Source of the DNA: Notamacropus eugenii
Taxonomy: Eukaryota; Chordata; Mammalia; Diprotodontia; Macropodidae
DNA: 64,000 nt
Assembly (NCBI RefSeq): GCF_028372415.1
Contig: NC_092876.1
Location: forward strand, 57,289,756 to 57,353,755
Direction: 5' to 3'
Shown here: positions 42,955-52,601 of the stretch, piece after piece
How positions within the stretch are numbered: the stretch's first letter is position 1
Layout: every line of letters starts with the position of its first letter
Made by a program: the position numbers and the translations under genes
Notes under the pieces: model-generated
What the model saw: only the letters and a program-made list of their open reading frames with translations
Told to the model about the DNA's origin: nothing
Database searches by the model: none

Positions 42955-43195
42955 ACATGCTTGGAATATCCTCCCTCTTAATTTGTACCTCTTAGAATCC
43001 CTAGTTTCCTTTAGAGCTCAGTTCAAATGCTATGTTCTACATAAGGCCTTCCCAGGTATGCCACCCCATGTCCTGAATTGCTTTGTATAGCCTCATACTA
43101 CATGTTGTCTACCCTATTAGAAGGTAAGCACATTGAGGCAAAGGCTGCCTGGCACATAGTACAATGGACTTAATCAATGCTTCTTGATGGTTTGA
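42955..43195 (+). repeat. L2 3' end
   Basis: 'atgcttggaatatcctccct', 'aggcaaaggctgcctggcac' + 'atagtacaat' in sense. Confidence 0.72.
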
Positions 43196-43432
43196 TAACC
43201 AGACAGGTCCAGAGCCAGGTTAGGATATGCACAGTTGGACTGGATGAAGCTCCTCTGGTAAAGCCTGGAACCCTCTGGAATCATGAGATCAATTGGCTCC
43301 CCTCCCTGCCCTTTGTCCCCCAGAAGCCTGGCACAGTCTGTAGAGAGCCGTTCTCTTTCAAGCACAAGGACCAAAGCTTATGCCATTCCATATGCAATGA
43401 CTCTGTGCCCCCTTTGAACCTGATGGAGGCAG

Positions 43433-43437
<5 letters not shown>
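43196..43437. other. unassigned sequence
   Basis: Unique; no feature recognised. Confidence 0.25.
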
Positions 43438-43438
<1 letters not shown>

Positions 43439-43484
<46 letters not shown>

Positions 43485-43493
43485 TGTGTGTGT
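43439..43493. repeat. (TG)n microsatellite
   Basis: About 27 TG units with one TATG interruption. Confidence 0.97.
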
Positions 43494-43654
43494 AAGCACC
43501 AGCTTTCCAGCCCATTGGTTGGTGATGAGCTGATGGAAGACTAGATAGATGTGTCTAGGCCAGAAGGGGCCAGACAGGAAGGGGTGGGTGGCAGCTTCCT
43601 GACTCATGGCTTTGGAGGCTTTGCCTGGGCCCAAATGTCTCCGTGCCCCCTTCC

Positions 43655-43910
43655 TCCATATGTATAGGTACACATATGAACATGCACATGCATGTAATAC
43701 ATGTATATAATACAGACATGTATGTAACAATATAAATGCATGTACATGTGTATATACACATGTGTGTACACATATACATACACATCCCTTATCTATCCCT
43801 CCTGTCTCTTTTTATATTTATGCACATGTATACATACATGTAAAATTTCTATGCTCAGGTACACACAATATAAACATGTGCAACACAGGCACACACATAT
43901 GTACATATTT
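43655..43910. repeat. alternating TA/CA/TG block
   Basis: Degenerate acatgtatac-type sequence over about 250 bp; Cys/Tyr/Thr-rich frames are artefacts. Confidence 0.82.
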
Positions 43911-44104
43911 TCTTTCCTTTCTCTAGATTAGGTACAAAGGGTAGATGGATAGTCCTATGATTTCTAGTGACAGTTTCACTTATGGAAATTGTTGAATATT
44001 TGTGAAAGAGACCTTGATGAACTCTTTGGATTCTATTTCAACAAAATGATCCCAGTCCCCGTCATGGTGACTAGAAAGTCTGGGCAAGGGCAGGGATCTG
44101 GGAA

Positions 44105-44590
44105 GTCAGGGCTAGGTATGGAATTAAACAATTAAAGCCCTTCTCTTATCAAATCCTTCCTAGACTGCAGCCATAACAACCTGACTCTCTTGGTGAACAT
44201 CTTTACCTCCTGCTTTCCTAAGGAAAAGACATCCATTGGGAGCTCTCCTGTCTCTCCTACTTCCTCCATACCTCAAAACCCCTTTACATTGCCAGGCATC
44301 CTTTTCTCTTTGAAAAGAAGAGACAGTCCTTCTTCTCAAGGTCAGTCTCTCTAATTGTGTCTTTAATCCCATCCCCTCCAGTTTCATGGACTCTACCATA
44401 CATCCTCTTCTCTTCTCCCTCTGAGTCTATACTGTCTTCTTTTGTGAGTTCATCTCTTCCCATGACTTCAAGTATCATCTTTGATGATTCCCAAATCAAG
44501 ATGTCCACCCTTAATCTGTCTCTTGAACTCATTCCAAATAATCAACTTGTCTTCTGAACATCTCTTGGACGTCCTGTGAGGATCTCATGG
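44105..44590 (+). repeat. L2 LINE coding fragment
   Basis: 'gatgattcccaaatcaagat' and 'tctcttgaactcattccaaa' fit the L2 ORF2 stretch upstream of its C-terminus; heavily decayed. Confidence 0.5.
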
Positions 44591-44870
44591 CATTACAAAA
44601 TCTCCAAATTGGAAACGAATCTAGTATTACCTAAAATTAAATAAAAATTTCCTCTCTAAGATGCATGTCAAGGATCTAGCCTTTGTCTGAAGATCTTCAA
44701 AGAGAGGGAGTCATCATATCCCAAGATGGCTCAGTCCAACTTTAGATAGCTGTAATTGTTAGAAACTTTTTTGCCCCTAGGTCAAACCTACATGGCACAG
44801 AACAGATTAGGAGCACTAAAAGCCCTACATTATTTCTGAAATTCAATCTATCCCACTCCTTTTCTACTCA
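44591..44870 (-). repeat. CR1/L3 LINE 3' end
   Basis: Antisense: 'ccaaattggaaacgaatcta', 'gatagctgtaattgttagaa', 'cctaggtcaaacctacatgg'. Confidence 0.55.
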
Positions 44871-44999
44871 CTTTTGAACCCAGCTCATTGGCCACCTATA
44901 ATACCTGGACTATAGGTGTAGTCTATGGACTGATCCGCTAACTCAAGGGACCACCTATGCCATAGGACATGAAATTGTACGCTGTAGTCTGGAAAGTTC

Positions 45000-45155
45000 T
45001 TTCTTCACCTTGTATCTCCAAGGCTTAGCACAGTGCCTAGCTCCTTGAGGGCAGGGGTCATTTTTGCATTTTCTTTATTTCTTTAGAATGCAACACAATT
45101 CTTGGCACATAGTAAATGCTTACCAAATGATGGCTTATCAATTGACTGATTGATC
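45000..45155 (+). repeat. L2 3' end
   Basis: 'gctccttgagggcaggggtc', 'ttggcacatagtaaatgctt'. Confidence 0.72.
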
Positions 45156-45169
45156 TAACTATTTTTTAA

Positions 45170-45425
45170 AAAGTCTCTTTCAGTTTCAAAGTATTTTCCT
45201 CACAACAATTCTGTGAGATAGTTATTATTGTAGTTTCCACTTTTTTGTGTTTTTATTGATCTGTCATTTTTTATATTAAAAACATGTTTCCATTTGACAG
45301 ATGAAAACACCAAAGCTCAGAGGCTAGAAATGACTTCCCATGGTAACTCAGCTAGAAAACTGAAAAGTCAAGATTTGAACTCAGGTTGTTTGGTTCCAAG
45401 TACAATGTTCCTTCCATTGCTTTAG
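45170..45425 (-). repeat. MIR-type SINE
   Basis: Antisense, with about 50 bp of T-rich insert after 'gtagtttccac'; resumes at 'atttgacagatgaaaacacc'. Confidence 0.6.
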
Positions 45426-45619
45426 GCTATTGATGGGAGTATGGATAAGAATAGAAATGATCATTTTCAATGTCTTTGGTCAAACCTATCCTCTCCATAT
45501 CCCAGGACCTTTCAGCCAGGAAGATTGGACTCTTGAAGATACTGAGACCTGTGCCTGGGGAGTTCTGGGACAACCTGCCCTGCTCTAATCCAGAAAGATC
45601 TCCGAGGTTCATTATCACA

Positions 45620-45860
45620 GCATCCTAGTGCTATAAGAGAGCTCAGAGGCCATAAAGTGGGATCAACACATTCTACAACTTCTCCCTCCCCACAAGAGGT
45701 CATTTAGTTTCCTCTTTTATAACCTCTAAGGATGGGGAACTCACTATCTCCAGAGACAGCTATTTTGGAATAGCAATAATTGTTTGGAGATATTTCTGTA
45801 AATGGAGCCCTAAATCTGCAACTTATATATCTTGACACCTCTAAAGACTTTTCAGCTTTC
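45620..45860 (-). repeat. CR1/L3 LINE 3' end
   Basis: 'gagctcagaggccataaagt', 'gatggggaactcactatctc', 'ccctaaatctgcaacttata'. Confidence 0.58.
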
Positions 45861-45894
45861 AACCTATCTATGGATTACATGTGTGGTAAAGATT

Positions 45895-45956
45895 AGGGGC
45901 AGAGGGAAGGATAGAGGAAAAGAAAGAGAGAGAGACAGACAGAGAGACAGAGAGAC

Positions 45957-46025
<69 letters not shown>

Positions 46026-46275
46026 CAGAGAGACAGAGAGACAGAGACAGAGAGAGAGATAGAGACAGAGACAGAGACAGAGAGACAGAAAGACAGACAC
46101 AGAGACAGAGAGAGAGAGAGACAGAGACAGAGAGAGAGACAGAGACAGAGAGACAGGGACAGAGACAGAGAGAGGAGAGAGAAGGAAGGAGGACAGGAGA
46201 GAAAAGAGTGAAAGGGAAGGAAAGAGAAGAGAAGAGAGAAAAAGAGAGAGAAAGAAAGAGGGAAGGAAGAAAAGG
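45895..46275. repeat. 380-bp GA/GACA homopurine-rich tract
   Basis: A (GA)n core at about 45960-46017 flanked by GACAGA-type units and GAAA/GGA degenerate sequence. Confidence 0.96.
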
Positions 46276-46600
46276 TGGGGGTGTTGGTGAGAACAGCTAC
46301 TCCAAATTCAGGCTAAAAGAAAACCTTGTGGTAGTCCTGGCAAGCACCACTCTTTGAGTCATGCCTGTCTTGATGCCAGCAAGCTGCAAGAGGACATTTT
46401 AGCTATCAGTAAATGTAGTAAGCAGATTCCTTCCTTGGGCTCCAGGTATTAACCCATCTAGTGCAGATTGCATTTTATTATACATTCAGAGAACTACAAA
46501 CCTTGGTCCTCAGCCCAGTCTGGCTCCAAATTTCCTTGATCTGTCCACCAGTCAAAAAGTCTCCACTAACTTTTGTAGACAGTAATTTCAGCTGCTCTAA
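46276..46600. other. unassigned sequence
   Basis: Unique; 46420-46500 (gtattaacccatctagtgca) has a conserved-noncoding look but is short. Confidence 0.25.
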
Positions 46601-46607
46601 GAAATGG

Positions 46608-46915
46608 ATCAGAGAATCAGAATTTTGAGCCAGGAGGGCCATTAGAACACACTATGTTATCACACATCAATGTTATGACTAAGGAAACCATGGAACAAAG
46701 AATGTCACAGATAGAGGGAACATAGGATACACAGAATGTAGAAGGTGCATAAATGTTAGACGTGGAAAGGTCTTTTGAAATGGCTAATCCCCTCTTATCA
46801 ACAGTCTCTTTTTTACCTATGAGAAAACAGATCTGAGCCAGCAAAGTGACTCATCCCAAGTCATATAGGTAATAGGTAGAGGTAGCATTTAAACTCAGGT
46901 CCTCTATCACTCACT
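46608..46915 (-). repeat. MIR3-type SINE with 33-bp tail array
   Basis: Array of four or five diverged units (46608-46765), then the body in antisense: 'gacgtggaaaggtcttttga', 'gagaaaacagatctgagcca', 'cccaagtcatataggtaata'. Confidence 0.72.
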
Positions 46916-47130
46916 ACTTATGGGACTGTGGGTGTGATGCTTAACTCCCCTGGACCTCAGTTTCCTCATCTGTAAGATGAAGGGATTTATCAAATGACCT
47001 TTAAGGCATGATGTTCTCATTTGTCCAATATAAATAAATAATGATGCCTTCCGTACCTAGTTGATATCGGTTCCTTGAGGATAAATAAGATAATGAGTGT
47101 GAAATGCTTTGAAAATTAAAAAAAAATTCT
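46916..47130 (+). repeat. MIR-type SINE fragments
   Basis: 'cctcagtttcctcatctgta' then an L2-like MIR end (gaggataaataagataatga). Confidence 0.6.
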
Positions 47131-47261
47131 CTAAGAATGTGATACTATTTGCATTTCTTAAATGTATTTGAGGAGGACAGATTTCACTCATGTTTCCAAG
47201 AAGGCAGCAAGAACTTATATGCCCACAGGGAAGCAAAAAGTAGTGAATTAAAAAATCATCC

Positions 47262-47472
47262 TGATCATAGAATCAAAGGCTTAGAGCTCAGGGAGACCTT
47301 AGGTACCATCTACTTCAAACTGTTTGCTTTATGAAGATGAGGAAACTGAGACCCAAAGAAGTCCAGTGACTTGTCCAAAGTCACACAGAAAATAAACAGC
47401 AGAGCCAAGATTTGAACTCAAGTCCTCTGATGCCAGGTCCAAACCCTTCCTACTATAAGACACTGTGTTCCT
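47262..47472 (-). repeat. MIR3-type SINE
   Basis: 'catagaatcaaaggcttaga', 'gatgaggaaactgagaccca', 'gtccaaagtcacacagaaaa'. Confidence 0.75.
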
Positions 47473-47482
47473 ATCATAGTGA

Positions 47483-47755
47483 GAGTGAGAAATGCAGAAA
47501 GACAGAGAGACAGATGCAAAGACAGAGACAAAGAGACACAGAGAGACAGAGAGGGACAGTGAGACACTAAGACAGAGAGACAAAGAGAGAGTAAAGGAGG
47601 GAAAAAGGGGGAGAGGGAGAGGGAAAAAAGAGACAGACACACAGAGAGATAAAGAGAGATGGAGGGAGAAGCAGAGACTGAGAGAGATAGGAAGAGACAG
47701 AGATAGAGTAGGGGAGAGGGAAAGGGAGAGCTGAGAGAGGGGGAGAGACTCACTG
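47483..47755. repeat. GA/GACA-rich tract
   Basis: Degenerate homopurine-rich sequence of the same style as 45895-46275. Confidence 0.92.
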
Positions 47756-47787
47756 AATTTAAGCTCTTAACTTACTTAACCCAAGAT

Positions 47788-48112
47788 TTGTGTTCATCCT
47801 TCGTTGCTGAAGAAGACGATGCCATCACAGAAATGATGACATGACTTGCATTCGACTTCATTTTGAATGAGGTAGGCCTGTGCAGGTTAACTGCCTCAGT
47901 TCTCCTCCAGAGCCATCTGAATCCAGTGACCAGATATTCATCAAGATAACTGGAGATGACCCAGGATGAAGCAATTGAGGTTAAGTGACTTGTCCAAGGT
48001 CACACAGCTAGTGAGTGTCAAGTATCTGAGGTGAGAGTTGAACTCAGGTCCTCCTGACTCCTGCACTGGTGCTCTATCCACTGCACCACCTAGGTCTGGA
48101 TCAAAGACTGCC
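47788..48112 (-). repeat. RTE-tailed SINE with tRNA-like head, most complete copy
   Basis: Antisense order: tail complement (ttcatccttcgttgctgaag), middle (cctccagagccatctgaatc), core (ttaagtgacttgtccaaggt), head complement (ctctatccactgcaccacct). Shows that the 8375 and 9480 fragments belong to a SINE with a tRNA-derived 5' end. Confidence 0.78.
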
Positions 48113-48264
48113 AGATATTTTTGGTGGTGGTAGTGGGTAGCGAGACTCTTTTTGTCTTTCTTTTTCTCTTTTTTCTCCTTATCAAGTTCTTCCATTTTAG
48201 GATGAGGAGATTAGGAGGCAGAGACTCCTCCAAAGAGGAGGGTCCCAAATGGGTTGGGCCACTG

Positions 48265-48685
48265 AGTCTCAAGATATAGTGGAAAGAGAATAACATAAAG
48301 CTAGGATTCAAAAGATTTGGCATTTAGTCCAAATGGCTTTCCACATCCGTATCTCAATTTTTTTCATCTTTAAGATGAAAGAGTTGGACTTAGACTATTG
48401 TAATATTTCCTTCTAATATTAACATTCTATGTTTCATGACTCCTTTTAACTCTCACAAGTATGTACTAAGGTCCTTCCCAGCTCTGACATTCTGTGTTCT
48501 AAGTTACCTCCAACTCTGACAACTTAAGGGTTCTCCCAGCTCTGACATTTTGTGTTCACAGGGCTCTCCTAGCTCTGGCATTCTGGATTCTGACCCCTCT
48601 CTCAGACTGGTCATTCTGTGTTCTAAGATTCCCTCCAATATGTAAAACTACATGTTCTAGGGTTATTTTTAGCTCCAAAACTCCA
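48265..48685 (+). repeat. MIR3-type SINE with 33-bp tail array
   Basis: Body (agatatagtggaaagagaat, ttcatctttaagatgaaaga) is followed directly by about nine units over 270 bp ('ttcccagctctgacattctg', 'ctcccagctctgacattttg', and so on). The clearest body-plus-array example in sense. Confidence 0.85.
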
Positions 48686-49435
48686 TGGAAGCAACCTCCA
48701 TATCCTACAATAGTGGGATAGCTAACTAAATTATGGTTCTTAAATGTAATAGAATGCTGTAACATGGTTAAGATAGACAAGAGTGAGAAACAGAGAAATC
48801 AAGGGAAAAATTATTACCTTAGGTGTAACTGGGTATACAGTAATGGCCCTATACCTGGGTTAATTCTAGTTGCCCAGGCAAAGTAAATGTGGAAGAACCA
48901 AAGGAATGGAGCACCCACTCATCATGATCACAACAGGAACAGTGAATGAGAATGAATGGATCCTGGTGGGGGCTTAGAGGGAGAGCCCGAAAACATATTG
49001 TCAAAGAAAGATCTCAGTGCTGAGCATTTCTCTGTCTTGACCAAGAAAATTTTTATTACTTGTGGCCCCAGGGAGAGATCAGGACCATGGATAGACAAGC
49101 AGATCTCCAAGCCTTGTTCTCTACCCAAGCAGGGCATGGATGGTTCATTCATCATCTGACCACTTGATTGAGAAAACAAAGATTAAACAGGGTAGTGAAG
49201 AGCCAAAAGACTAGTGGGGGGGCAGCCCAATGATAGGAAGAATTCCAAAATTAAGAAATTGATGAAGACCTTGTTGGAGAGATACAGTGACCCAGCTGTT
49301 ATTGGAACATTCTGGGAACAAGGGACTGCAAATGTAGAAGTTGTTTTCCACTGTCTTACCTAGAAAAAAATCCTTCTTTCTTATGGGAATCCACTTCCTT
49401 ATATGCTAGGGTTTAATTTTTTTGTTTTCAGTATA
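48686..49435. other. unassigned unique sequence
   Basis: No repeat or exon recognised in about 750 bp. Confidence 0.3.
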
Positions 49436-49439
49436 GCAG

Positions 49440-49553
49440 TGTTAATATTGGGATGGATCTTTGATGCCATCTAAGTCCAACTACTTCATCTTAACAATGA
49501 GAGCCCAGGGAGACAGAAAAAGGAAGTGACCTAGATGAGAGCTCAGATGTCTT
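49440..49553 (-). repeat. MIR3-type SINE, left part, cut by the NFXL1 retrocopy
   Basis: 'gggatggatctttgatgcca', 'tgagagcccagggagacaga'. The continuation is found at 55887 (gactccaactttttatc), exactly where the retrocopy ends. Confidence 0.6.
49537..49553. repeat. 17-bp target-site duplication, left copy (retrocopy)
   Basis: gagagctcagatgtctt, identical to 55870-55886. Confidence 0.88.
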
Positions 49554-49598
49554 TTAAAAAAATAATGAAATACTTTTCATTAGAGATTATTCACAAAA

Positions 49599-49611
49599 AT
49601 TAATCAAACTG
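49599..49611. repeat. 13-bp target-site duplication, left copy (HAL1 copy B)
   Basis: attaatcaaactg; one mismatch to 52589-52601. Confidence 0.72.
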
Positions 49612-50378
49612 ACAGCCCATAAATTACCTGTAAAGAATGACTCAACAAATTCTAGAGTAGCAGAAGTCACAGAACTATGAAGTGAAGCAGATTTCCAACC
49701 CACAGTGACCTGGAAGGCCAACAGGAAAGGTTTGTAGCACTGGATGCGGAGCAGAGCACAGCCCAGCATTGACCACATGGCACCAGCACTGGGAGGAGCA
49801 GGACTAGAGCAGGCCTTGGGGGCAGAATACCCAGCAGCAGCCGTGGTTCTCAGATCCCTCAACCCACAGGCATCAAAGATAGCTTCAGAGGTCAGTGAGA
49901 GGGCTTTTTCAGTTGAGTGAGAAGGGACCAGGGTCCCTCCCTAGCTTTGACCCTAGGCAGTGGCAGCAGAGGCAACAGCACCAGCAGCAGCGGGAGGTGG
50001 CAGCTGTGGTGGCTGTGGCAGGCAGTAGCCAACATCCATTGTTGGAGCTCTCAGCTTAAAGCCCCTGAAGGAACTGATCAGCTGATCTGAATCTCACATT
50101 GAATGGTACCCTGGCCCTGGGAACCCTCCACCTAAAGCCTCTGGGGAATTGAGCAGCTGATCTGAATCTTAGCCCTGAGTGCTGGCATGGCAGAAGTGGA
50201 GGCAGTTGTGGAGAGGCAATTCTACTACGTGCAGATTCTGGGCAGAAAAATTTCTGGTTACTCCCAGACCAGTGTGCAGGCTTGATTGTACCACCTTGGA
50301 GGAACTGAGATCTTAAAGTACCCAGAGTATACCCTATTCTTGAAAAAGGACCAAAAAGTCAAGTAACTAGTTGGGAAA

Positions 50379-51475
50379 ATGCCCAAAAAAGGGAAAAAAA
50401 ATAAGACTATAGTAGGTTACTTTATTGGTGAATGGATAATTTTCTCCCATCCTTTTGGGTGAGGAAGAAAAATGCTTACCATCAGGAGCAGACATAAAAG
50501 TCAAGGCTTCTGCACCCCAAATATCCAAAGTGAATATACAGTGGTCTAAGGCCATAGAAGAGTTCAAAAAGGATTTTGAAAATCAAGTAAGAGAGGTGGA
50601 GAAAAAATTGGGAAGAGAAATGAGAGCAATGCAAGAAAATCATGAAAAGTGAGTCAACAACTTGCTAAACGAGACTCCAAAAAATGCTGAAGAAAATAAC
50701 ACCTTTAAAAATAGGCTAACTGAATTGGCAAAAGAAGTCCAAAAGCCAATGAGGAGAAGAATTCTTTAAAAAGCAGAATTAGCCAAATGGAAAAGGAGGT
50801 TCAAAAAAGAAAATAGTTCTTTAAAAATTAGAATGGAACAGATGGAAGCTAATGACTTTATGGGAAACCAATAAATTACAAAACAAAATCATCAGAATGA
50901 AAAAATGGAAGATAATGTGAAATATCTCATTGGAAAAACAACTGACCTGGAAAATAGATCCAGGAGAGACAATTTAAAAATTATGGGACTCCCTGAAAGC
51001 CATGATCAAAAAAAGAGCCTAGTCATCATCTTTCACAAAATTATCAAGGAAAATTGCTCTGATTTTCTTGAACCAGAGGGCAAAATAAATATTGAAAGAA
51101 ACCCCTGAAAACCTTCTGAAAGATATCCAAAAAAGAGAAACTCCTAGGAATATTGTAGCCAAATTCCAGAGTTTCTAGGTCAAGGAGAAAATATTGCAAG
51201 CAACTAGAAAGAAATAATTCGAGTACTGTGAAAATACAATCAGGATAACACAAGATCTAGCACCTTCTACACTAAGGGATAAAAGGACTTGGAATATAAT
51301 ATTCCAGAAGTCAAAGGAACTAGGATTAAAACCAAGAATCACCTACCCAGCAAAACTGAGTATAATACTTCAGGGGAAAAATGATCATTCATTGAAATAG
51401 AGGATTTTCAAGTATTCTTGATGAAAAGTCCAGAGCTGAAAAGAAAATTTGACTTTCAAACACAAGAGTCAAGAG
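50379..51475 (+). pseudogene. L1-type ORF1p of HAL1 copy B, decayed
   Basis: Same domain order as the first copy: basic start (MPKKGKKNKTIVGYF), acidic stretch with CLPSGADIKVKASAP, coiled coil (EFKKDFENQVREVEKKLGRE), RRM-like block (RRDNLKIMGLPESHDQKKSL), then C-terminal domain in another frame (about 51130-51470). Several frame changes and stops, at about 50650-50900 and 51100-51400; not a functional protein. Confidence 0.85.
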
Positions 51476-51605
51476 AAGGATGAAAAGGTAAATAGGAAAG
51501 AGAAATCATAAGGGACTTACTAAAGTTGAACTGTTTACATTCCTACATGGAAAGATAATATTTGTAACTCTTGAAACTTTTCTCAGTATCTGGGTAGTTG
51601 GTGGG

Positions 51606-51610
<5 letters not shown>

Positions 51611-51695
<85 letters not shown>

Positions 51696-51716
51696 CAGAG
51701 ACAGAGAGAAAGAGAC

Positions 51717-51748
<32 letters not shown>

Positions 51749-51775
51749 GGACAGAGACAGAGAGACAGAGAGAAT
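51611..51775. repeat. compound (CA)n-(GA)n-(GACA) microsatellite in HAL1 copy B
   Basis: CA run to about 51644, pure GA to about 51675, then CAGAGA units. The first HAL1 copy has only the CA/TG part. Confidence 0.95.
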
Positions 51776-52588
51776 AGGGTGAGTTGAATAGGAAGGGATC
51801 ATATCTAAAAAAATAAAATTAAGGGGTAAAAGAGGAATATATTGGAAGCAGAAAAGGAGAAATGGAATGGGGCAAAGTATCTCATAAAAGAGGCAAGAAA
51901 AAACTTTTTCAATGGAGGGGAAAAGAAGGGACATGAGAGGGAAAAAGTGAAGCTTACTCTCATCACATTTGGCTCAAGGAAGAAATAACATGCACACTCA
52001 ATTTGGTATGAAAATCTATCTTACAACACAGGAAAGTAGGGGAGAAGGGGATAAGCAGGGTGGGGGGATGATGGAAGGAGGGAGCAATTAGAAGTAAATA
52101 TGTTTGGGGAGGGACAAGTTCAAAAGAGAGAACAGAATAAATGGGGGGCAAGATAGGATGGAGGGAAATATAGTCAGTCTTACACAACATGATTATTATT
52201 GAAGTCATTTGCAAAACTACACATATATAGCCTATATTGAATTGCTTGCCTTCTCAGTGGGGATGTGTGGGGAGGGAGGAAGGAAGAGAAGTTGGAACTC
52301 AAAGTTTTAGGAACAAATGTTGAGAATTGTTTTTGTGTAAAACTGGGAAATAAGAAATACAGGTAAAGGGGTATAGAAATTTATCTTGCCCTACAGGACA
52401 AAAGAGAAGATGGGGATTAAGAGAAGGGAGGGGTGTTAGAAGGGAGGGCAGATTGGTGGAAGTGGTAATCAGAATGCTCAGCATTTTGGGGTGCAGGGAG
52501 GGGAAAGATGGGGAGAAAATTTGGAACTCAAAATTTTGAGGACGTGAATGTTGAAAACTTAAAACTGATAAATAAATAATTAAAAATA

Positions 52589-52601
52589 ATTCATCAAACT
52601 G
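52589..52601. repeat. 13-bp target-site duplication, right copy (HAL1 copy B)
   Basis: attcatcaaactg; see 49599-49611. Confidence 0.72.

Larger units (their letters stand above)
49612..52588 (+). mobile_element. HAL1-like element, older second copy
   Basis: Plus-strand homologue of 31413-34184 over nearly its whole length. It starts about 55-60 bases inside that element's 5' end (acagcccataaat against acagcccataaaat), so it is slightly 5'-truncated. ORF1 starts at 50379 (MPKKGKKNKTIVGYF) and the C-terminal domain ends near 51475; no ORF2. The 3'UTR ends with 'taaataaataattaaaaata'. Diverged and frame-broken, hence clearly older than the first copy. Sits in the 3'UTR of the NFXL1 retrocopy. 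Confidence 0.88.
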
